This document shows, one piece after another, positions 56,657 to 64,000 of a DNA stretch of 64,000 nucleotides. Every line of letters begins with the position of its first letter. The stretch's first letter is position 1. The position numbers were made by a program, and so were the translations under genes. The stretch covers positions 2,940,799-3,004,798 of the forward strand of contig JANAVB010010791.1 of the NCBI GenBank assembly GCA_029216955.1. Direction: 5' to 3'. The notes beneath the pieces were generated by a model, which searched no databases, had not been told where the DNA came from, and saw nothing but the letters and a program-made list of their open reading frames with translations. The stretch comes from Iris pallida. Lineage: Eukaryota; Streptophyta; Magnoliopsida; Asparagales; Iridaceae.

Positions 56657-57299
56657 GACACAGATACTTGCCTGACACGTATGCATGCTACACTTGATTA
56701 CCAACCTATCTAAATGCATATTGATATGTTTGATGTTAATTTCTCAAAATTCCAATATTTCTAATATAGTAAAGTATCAGTGACTAGTTCTCTGTTTTCC
56801 AGATTAAATTCGTAAATTAAATATAAATTTTATGTTATTAGTCGTTGTTTACATCACTGCACATGTATGTTATATACAGGATTTCAAGTTTTAAAGAAAT
56901 TGGTTGAGTTTTGTGTTTGAATTTGTCAAATCTGAGACTGTGTGCATATTAACCCTTTAAGCCTGAATTCTAAGTGATTAGTCAATTTGTAGTTTTTTAA
57001 ATGTAATGTTTTGAGCCGTATACATTGTTGTATGTAGGGATATAATGTTAGGTTTCATACTCTTATATGTTAGGTTGTGGTTGTGGTAAACGTTGGGTTG
57101 GTTTTGATGTTCGAATTTGTCCAAAATCCTGAAAACTGAATACATATTAACATTTTTACATTGCTTTCAAATGTGTAGTTCAATTTCGGATTAATATGTA
57201 ATGTTGAACTAAACTGAACGATTGAACCCTTTATTTCAAGTTTTAAACCATGTACACTTGACACTTTACACTAATGTTCACAACTGCCATGTTCATAAA

Positions 57300-57387
<88 letters not shown>

Positions 57388-58137
57388 TATGCATACATGT
57401 TATAATGTATAGATACATAATTAAATCTCTACCTCTCTATACATATAGATATACATATATATATGGTTAGCCATGCATGTTATGAGTAAATAGCTTGTGC
57501 CTTGTAGACTGTTTAACCAATATGCCATGAATAGTGTAACTTGATAGCTATTGTTTTGAGACCCAAATCCTCCTATACACTTTCATATATATTTCACACA
57601 CACAAGCCTACTATCTAACCATATGAACATGTCCACATACACCCATACACACACTAACCACATAACCTTTACATAATGTTAGCTTTTCCTTCTCTAACAC
57701 TCTCTCTTTCTATATATATTATATTGTGATTGGATTCAATGCTATTGACTTTCGTTCCTTAAACTTTTGGTTTTGATTTTTCTTAAATAGTACCCCTTTA
57801 TAGATGATTAGTAGTTATCTTATTTTATTTTTGATAATTACCAGTTTTCATATATGATGGTAGACTGCCTTACAGCCTTGATGATTATTGTTTTTATAAC
57901 TTTTCTAATTCAACACCCTTGATTGCTTGTATGTTTTGATACCCTATGATTGTTTTGGTCTAGTGTGACTAGTATACCTAGATGAGACTTTCATTACCAC
58001 CTTATGCCATGACCCTGTATGCCGTCCTTTTAAATTGTATGATTGATTAAGTTTTGAGACTTTGATTGTGGGGGTTTGACCTAGAAGGGTAGGAACATTT
58101 TAATTTCGAGGACGAAATTTTTATAAGGTGGGTAGAA
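55670..58137 (+). other. Noncoding interior of the gypsy element
   Basis: No gag-pol domain in any frame. A weak primer-binding-site-like TGGTATTCGAAC occurs near 55711. TA microsatellites lie at 56584-56655 and 57301-57386. Only the last 60-70 bases recall a pol 3' end and polypurine tract. Confidence 0.7.
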
Positions 58138-58847
58138 TGTAAGCACCCTGAATTTTGGATTGATTTTTAAAATTTTCTGATTTAATTATTTTCAATATAT
58201 ATTACTATTTGATTATTATTTGATTTAGTGTACTTTTTCGTGCCTTTGATATTTGGAGTATCAGGAATGTTCATATCTGGAAACCTTCTTCACGAGTTTT
58301 GTAGTGGACAGGATTACCTTCATGATGGTATATAATGTCCCATCCAAACTTATTCTCTTGTACTTTTTTTGCTTCGCACAACTTCGGGTCGATTTAGACC
58401 ATTTGATATTAATTAATTTTCCCACTCTTTTCCTTGATCATTATTAGCACGTTGCCGTGACTTTTAATTTAGGAGCACAAGGCTAGTCATTTTCTTGAAA
58501 CCAACTTCTCATGCATGATCTACTCGAGACGCTCTTCACTCATGACCTTCGTGTCCCACTCAGACACACCATCTTGTGCTCTATTTGCTTCACACAACTT
58601 TTCTGACACGTGACCCGATTTGATTTCACCCCACGGTGTCACATTTATTTTTCGACTTGAATTGTGGATACCCTGTCGACCCAAACCTGACAGCCCCAAA
58701 TATGGATATGGTCCACATTGAGCCTACTATCCGCATGACACTTGTATCCCATTTATTTGAGCTCCCACATGCTACTTATTTACCCATGATCATAAACACC
58801 TAAAAATAATTTATTTATTGCACCTAGTCCATTTTGGCCCAACCCGG
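58138..58847 (+). repeat. 3' LTR of the non-autonomous gypsy element, first 710 bases
   Basis: Matches 51304-about 52008. It is broken after CAACCCGG by the TG start of the next element. Confidence 0.9.
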
Positions 58848-60326
58848 TGTAGAAGCATGGAAAATATTAAAGAAAATAACCCATGCGGCCAAAGAACCCC
58901 ATGCGGCTCAGAAAGTTCATACGGCTCAGAGAGTCATGCGGCATAAGGTACTATACGGTCCAAGACATCCCATGCGGCTCAGAAGACACGTGGCGGGACA
59001 GCCCTCTCCTCTGCCCTCTCGCATTAATTGTTTGACGGCTGACAACTCTGAAAAAATGACAACCCTGACACAAAAAGAAGTAATTATGACTCTGTCATAA
59101 TGAAAGACTTCTAGGGAAGAGAAAAGAGATCTCTGACACAAATCCCCCGAGACCCATAAAGATGCCACGTGGCTTTGCCACGTGGGTGTTCGTATGCGAC
59201 TCGAGCAAAGACTTCTCATGCGGTTCAGAATGGAGCCGTCCTATGCGGCTCAGGCCGAGACAGCCTCATGCGGCTCGAGCAAAGACTTCTCATGCGGTTC
59301 AGAATGGAGCCGTCCTATGTGGCTTAGGCCGAGACAGCCTCATGCGGCTCGAGCAAAGACTTCTCATGCGGTTCAGAATGGAGCCGTCCTATGCGGCTCA
59401 GGCCGAGACCGCCTCATGCGGCTCGAGCAAAGACTTTTCATGCGGTTCAAGAGGACCATTTCCATGCGGCTCAGGCGGATGTATCCCTATGCGGCTCGCA
59501 ATGATCACCTCCATGAGAGGGCCACTGCCCAGGCAGTCCTGACACGTGGCCTTAACCATATGCGGCCCAAAATCATATGCGGCTCACTCGTCATGCGGTT
59601 CAGATCCCCCCAATGGCTCCTAGGACACGTGTCCTAAGCCGATCAATTCTTCAGATTTATTGCAATCAAAGATGGGGTCAAATCCCAAAAATCTGGGACA
59701 CGTGGCATGAGAATAAATCTAATTTATTCGCAGACATCAGAAGACCATTATGAGGAAGATTTATTCCAATCAGCATTAATTGCTGATAGGATTTGGTGTA
59801 ATCTACACTCAATGACTCGGATTCGTCGCAATCAAAAGCGAACAGCCTAGATTTACTAATCCATAGGCCGCCGCCATCTCCATGAAGCAATCATTGGCAA
59901 CCCTAATGAGGAGATCACACTATTATAAATAGCAAGGTGCAATTCCCTTGTAAAGATATATACGGTCAGAGAGAGATACAGATATGCAGGGAGACTCCCC
60001 CAATAATCAGAGAAAAAATACGCAGAGAGAGAGAGAAGCCAGAAGAGTAATAGAGGGAGAACAAGAAGAGCATTTCTTCATCAACGCCAACCATCTCTTC
60101 GCAGGAGCCAAGGCTGCATACCGATCGTGCAAGGAGTAAGGCAAGGCTGCCGTCGCCTTCCCGAGCCTCTATCGTCACCCCCCAGAATCTAAAATAAACA
60201 ATTATACTTAGACTGCTGTACCTAGGTTTTCGTTCCTAGGCTTTCTTTGTACAAGCGAGTTTGTAAAGTGAAGTAAAAGTTCGGTCCTTCGATAATTGTT
60301 CTATTCTTTTATATTTCATGGCAAAC
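58848..60326 (+). repeat. 5' LTR of the Tat-lineage element
   Basis: 1479 bases, TGTAGAAGC ... GGCAAACA. It contains about eighteen TGCGG motifs (58875-59600), a 74-bp tandem repeat, a likely TATA region (ATTATAAATAG, near 59921-59931) and a leader with CTTTCTTTGTAC before the end. The right end is inferred from the primer-binding site. Confidence 0.78.
59205..59455 (+). repeat. 74-bp tandem repeat carrying ATGCGGC motifs
   Basis: CGGTTCAG anchors at 59221, 59295, 59369 and 59443, an exact 74-base spacing. Each unit holds three ATGCGG-type motifs plus GAATGGAGCC and GAGCAAAGACTT blocks. Units are almost identical. Confidence 0.95.
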
Positions 60327-60330
60327 ACGA

Positions 60331-60348
60331 TGGCGACTCTGCTGGAGA
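60331..60348 (+). other. Primer-binding site of the Tat-lineage element
   Basis: TGGCGACTCTGCTGGAGA lies four bases past the LTR end. It is the conserved primer site of Tat/Ogre elements, generally assigned to an arginine tRNA. Confidence 0.8.
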
Positions 60349-61149
60349 CAAACTTCTCCACTCCTGCCATGTCCTCATTACCTCTGAGTGGGAAGGCTCC
60401 GTCGAAGAAACCTTCATACCTGCCATGTCCCCATTACCTCTGAGCAAGTATGTCGGTTCCCTTTCAACCTATTATCTGTACCCACAACCGGAGTACGACA
60501 AGGATAATAGGTCCACAAATGTCCTCTGTTGACCACAAACGTCCTCTGTTGACCAAATGTCCTCTGTTGACCACAAATGTCCTCTGTTGACCACCAATAC
60601 CCTCCGTCGAGTTCACTCCTGCCATGTACTCATTACCTCTGAGTAGGAAAACTCTACGTCTAAAAAACTTCCCTGCTTGCCATGTCCTCATTACCTCTGA
60701 GCAAATATATCGGTTCCCCTTCATCCTATTATCCGTATCTTAAACCAGGGTACGCCAAGGATAATAGGCCCACAAATATCCTCAGCTAAGTTTCTTAGCA
60801 CAAACCCACCATCTCATCATGCCCCAGGAGCCCAGCTACTCTACGACATTCCTTTTCCCAATACCAAGAGCACCCATGACCACTTTGCCATGGCCGCTTC
60901 AGGTATCCTGACCAAAGCTTGTTATCTGTACCTAAAACCAAGATATGCTATAGGTAACAGGTCCACAAATGTATCCCCTATGCGGGGGAGAACATCACCA
61001 CAATATCACAGGCACAGCAAGCAATACAAATGAAGGGTAGAATTGAAAGTACTCTTTATTTTGAAGGAAGAAAAAAGTATTACATATTTCGGGATCACGT
61101 CCCCTTCAGAAAGAAAGAAAACAGAAACGAAACAAGAAGAAGAGGCCGA
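60349..61149 (+). repeat. Leader repeats of the Tat-lineage element
   Basis: Two diverged copies of a roughly 200-260-base block (60349-60535 and 60612-60785), sharing TGCCATGTCCTCATTACCTC and a 'ggataataggtccacaaatgtcc' end, with a third partial copy at 60900-60985. Between them CCACAAATGTCCTCTGTTGA is repeated about four times (60515-60605). Confidence 0.8.
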
Positions 61150-63983
61150 CTACAGCTCAGCATTACTCAATTCTAGGAGGCGGTCTCTCACTGAGGTGGT
61201 CTCCCGCTCAATGCATTGTCGAGCCCAACGCTCGGCCTCCTGGAATAACCGCTCCTCATTGTCCAAGCCCAGAAGCGCCTGAGAGTCATCTTCCAATTTC
61301 TTCAGGGCAGTCTCCAGGTCAGTCGAAGCTTGAGTAACCCTGTCAGCCTCCTGAACAATTAGTCCCCTGTCATTTCGGACAGCCTCAAGTTCAGACTCCA
61401 AGAAAGTCAGCTTCTTCTGAAGCGCAAGGATCTGCTCCCGCGTCTCAGTAATCTCACGAGAGACAGACTCCTTCCGAGCTGTGACATTTTCATTCGCGTA
61501 ACTCAATTGATCATACCGATCAGATAAGTCGCTGAGATCCCTCAGTATAGCTGGTCTGGTCTTATCCCGAGCAGCTCTGGCCCTCTCTATAACAGCGATA
61601 AGGGAATTCCGCTCCTCGTTTATAACAATAGACAGATCAGCCTGCCGCAATACTCGAAGTTCGGCCACCAGCTGATCAGCCTCCAACAATTTTGCCTCCA
61701 GAAGTGAAGCCATCCCTGCATCACCAGGAAGGTTCCTAAGGATATTTACTTGACCCTGGGCGCATTGTCGGGCCAAGGTGAAGGAGGTCCCTCTTTCTGT
61801 AGCGGCCTCGATTCCCTTCTTCAAATGACGATGAAAACTGGCAACGACGTCCTGCAATGCGTCGTCCAGAACTTCAGCAGAGGATAGCGTCAGGGGAAGC
61901 AGGAACGACAACGTCGGAGAAGTAACGCTAGAGCTCGCCACCAGGGGAACGGAGTCCGAGTAGAACGATACATGAATGGAGGCCAACTCGTCTTCCGTCG
62001 CCCAGAGAGCTCGGATACTCGGTAGGGCAGAAAGGTTGATTCTAGGAGCCGTCGGAGCAGAGGATGACGCAAGGACCATCGTTCCCTGCCCCGACTGCCC
62101 CGATAACTGGCCCGCTATACTCGAGCCCCCAGAAGGCCCATCAAGACAAGTCGGACGGTGAGGAGGTACACCCTTCTCCACCAATGCCCCTTTGGTAGGG
62201 GTTGTCTCAACGACGTCCATCCTCGGCACTGGAGGGGCGGGACCTGTATGTCCAGAATAACAATCAATCGACGTAACTCGAAGGACGTGATGATAGAGCA
62301 GATAGGCTTCCTCACAGGTTAAGATTCGACTAATCTTACCAGGGGAGGGGCATGAAGGCTGCAGCTCATCCACAACTGGCATGGTCCCCTCACCCGCGAT
62401 CCCCGAGTTAAACTCAGTCACGTCCTCTGCCCCCATCACCTTGAAGGGGGATACAGATTGATCTGCGGCATCTTGAAAAGAAACAGGCTCACGAGAGTCC
62501 CCGTCATCGTGGGTCACCGCCTCGACATCTTGAAACTCTTCTTCTTCTCCTGACACCTAAAAGAGGGAACGAAGACGATTAGAATTGAAGCTCGAAGGAA
62601 AGAAGGAAGAAGGAGTCGAGAGCAGTTCTGTTACCTCTGACGCAAGGTTGACTTCTTCTCCACTTTCTTTTATGACTAGCGGGCGGTGCCTAGTCGCAAC
62701 CAGCTTCCGAGATCGAGAAACACCGCCAACAGGAGAAACTTGCCTGCTATATTTCGGAGTAGGACCAGGCGCAACGAGGGACTGATCCCCCAACATCTCA
62801 TCTGACAAAACATGCGGCTGACCCACCTCTGCGTCTACCACTGGAAGGATAGAGTCATCTTTATCATGCTCGTTGCCTTCATCACCCTCAGCAGCGGAAT
62901 CCAAATCTGGCACTTCGGCTCTAGTTTTTCTTTTCTTGGCCCCTTGAGAGCCTTCCTCCAAACCGGTACCAACAATAAAACTGGTACCTGGGTTAAAGCC
63001 GACCGGGGGTTTGTTCGCCATGACATGATACAAAGCCGCCACAAGATCTCCACTGACTCCTTAATGGCAGGGACCGAGAAAATGGTACGAGTATGGAACG
63101 AATCATAGTATTGCCAAGCCCTGATACCATCAAGAAGGCTACCTTCATAACCCAGACAAGAACTGGGGCTGTCCAGACAAAGTTGGCTGTATCCAAACTG
63201 CCAAGCAAACCTGATAGGCAGGTAAGGCTCCAGAAAGACAGTATTGTGATTACGATACACCAGATGTGCGGGACGGATGTTACGCAGCCATAGGAGCATC
63301 TGGCCATCCAGAAGCTGAGGGGGCGCGATACCGTCAATATGTACAGGCTCTATGTCCCTAGCGGTAAATCGAGGGACGGATACGAAAATATGATACTTAT
63401 CTGTCTTTGCCAATGCCATCCGGCAAGCCCGCATGGTCTCACATTCCCAAGGCTCGTCACGATAGCGGAAGATAAATGCGTCATCATCAGTCACACCATC
63501 TTCGGAGCCCGGTCTCATCAAAGACGGATAGTGTATCAGCAGCCATCCCATCAAATAGTGATAAGGCAACTCAGTTCATTCAAAATCCTTGGTCATGTCG
63601 CGAGCAATGATTTTGGATGTGAAGGTACGAAGGCTACGGTGTATGCTACACACCATGGCCGAGAGGAGAGCTAGCCTAATTCGCACAACTAACTTCACAG
63701 CCGGAAGGATGAAGTTACGACTAATTCTCTCGATAGAACCGGCTCCTCCCGAGACTACACAATTTCGTAGCCAGGTCATCAAAAATCCCGCCAGAAGTGC
63801 TTTCTCGGACAGCTCTTGAGTATCCTGGTAAAAGTAACCAAAAGCGTCAGTCTTGCTCCCGAATCTGTCACTGGTAGTGGCCACTCTCTTAGCCGACGAC
63901 ACCAAGTCCTTAACCGCTTCCCGAGATCGAGGGCGACGAGAGGTGACTTGACCTGAGGCATCTGTCGGAAAGAGATAGTGCAC
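61150..63983 (-). pseudogene. Antisense plant mobile domain (PMD-like) gene with coiled coil and a 78-bp intron
   Basis: On the - strand, antisense to the LTR: an N-terminal part (63983-63576) with EKALLAGFLMTWLRNCVV and PAVKLVVRIRLALL; a TGA at 63576-63578; a PMD-like core with PYHYLMGWLLIHYPSL, RPAHLVYR and EPYLPIRFAWQFGYSQ; and a one-base frameshift near 63025-63045 into NKPPVGFNPGT and an acidic linker. An intron fits at 62634-62557 (donor GAG-GTAACA, pyrimidine-rich tract, acceptor TTTTAG-GTG), joining in frame to a Glu/Asp-rich and then long coiled-coil region ending at 61150. PMD proteins occur in retroelements and in host silencing factors such as MAIL1. The promoter would lie beyond 64000. 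It is broken by two lesions but otherwise well preserved. Confidence 0.82.
62557..62634 (-). other. Probable spliceosomal intron in the antisense PMD gene
   Basis: 78 bases, GTAACAG at the 5' end, CT-rich interior, CCCTCTTTTAG at the 3' end. Retaining it adds a TAG at the acceptor; removing it joins two open frames in phase. Confidence 0.75.
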
Positions 63984-64000
63984 CCAGTCCTTGGTATGGG

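Larger units (their letters stand above)
51304..58847 (+). mobile_element. Non-autonomous Ty3/gypsy element with 4.4-kb LTR and noncoding interior
   Basis: A long sequence at 51304 (TGTGAGCACCCTGAATTTCG) is repeated at 58138 (TGTAAGCACCCTGAATTTTG) with matching order for over 700 bases. The second copy is cut at 58847 by another element. Just before the second copy lies TTCGAGGACGAAATTTTTAT then AAGGTGGGTAGAA, the end-of-pol and polypurine signature of Tekay-type chromoviruses. The 2.47-kb interior shows no gag or pol, so this is a large internal deletion (LARD-like). Confidence 0.85.
58848..64000 (+). mobile_element. Tat-lineage Ty3/gypsy element, 5' portion (continues past the window)
   Basis: A 5' LTR (58848-60326) is followed by the primer-binding site TGGCGACTCTGCTGGAGA (60331-60348). 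That primer sequence is the form seen in Tat/Ogre-type plant elements. A repeat-rich leader and a long antisense gene encoding a plant mobile domain follow; such antisense ORFs are reported in this lineage. Gag-pol must lie beyond 64000 and is not seen. Confidence 0.82.

Noticed and set aside
57222..57470. 82-codon frame rich in Tyr-Ile
   Set aside because: Translation of a TA microsatellite.
59162..59637. 126- and 151-codon frames with repeated Cys/Gly/Ser peptide
   Set aside because: They arise from the 74-bp tandem repeat of the Tat LTR.

Overview
This window reads as transposon-dense intergenic DNA from a large flowering-plant nuclear genome. Nearly every recognisable coding segment belongs to a transposable element: Ty1/copia and Ty3/gypsy LTR retrotransposons, Mutator-like elements (MULEs) and a hAT element. 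Much of the DNA is in long LTRs, TA microsatellites and nested insertions. I see no intact single-copy host gene, rRNA, tRNA, CRISPR array or prokaryotic feature. The species cannot be named from this alone.

Layout. 1-5371: 3' part of a + strand copia element (polyprotein with three nonsense codons, 3' tandem repeats, 3' LTR with a 9-bp minisatellite). 5372-6318: tandem repeats, a TA microsatellite and unassigned sequence. 6324-8693: a complete 2.37-kb gag-only LTR element on the - strand, target site duplication (TSD) GACGA, with a damaged 5' LTR and a 162-bp inverted duplication of its own gag. 8699-12001 and 15343-17257: decayed retroelement sequence. 12010-15334: a hAT element with GC-rich subterminal regions. 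17258-24500: 3' LTR and 5'-truncated gag-pol of a Tekay-like chromovirus on the - strand. 24500-about 31640: a decayed MULE split by an unidentified 2.3-kb segment. 32065-34806: a Pack-MULE carrying a GRF zinc-finger gene fragment. 35088-50648: a FAR1-type MULE with about 360-bp terminal inverted repeats that captured aldehyde dehydrogenase and CPSF73 exon pieces and was later hit by a 9.7-kb Sirevirus-like copia element (37403-47122, TSD CAAGT). 51304-58847: a gypsy element with 4.4-kb LTRs and a noncoding interior, whose 3' LTR is interrupted at 58848 by a Tat-lineage gypsy element running off the window.

How parts work together. In most elements gag and pol are broken by stops or frameshifts, so movement would need proteins supplied in trans. 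Exceptions worth reading are an intact 401-codon extra ORF in the Sirevirus-like element and an antisense plant-mobile-domain gene in the Tat element that still shows an intron with good splice sites. The most striking shared theme is that several LTRs carry spaced arrays of short CpG-rich motifs, and the same motif vocabulary recurs in LTRs of apparently unrelated lineages (ATGCGGC at 18.8-19.3 kb and 58.9-59.6 kb; GGTATRCCG at 15.4-15.7 kb and in the Sirevirus-like LTRs).
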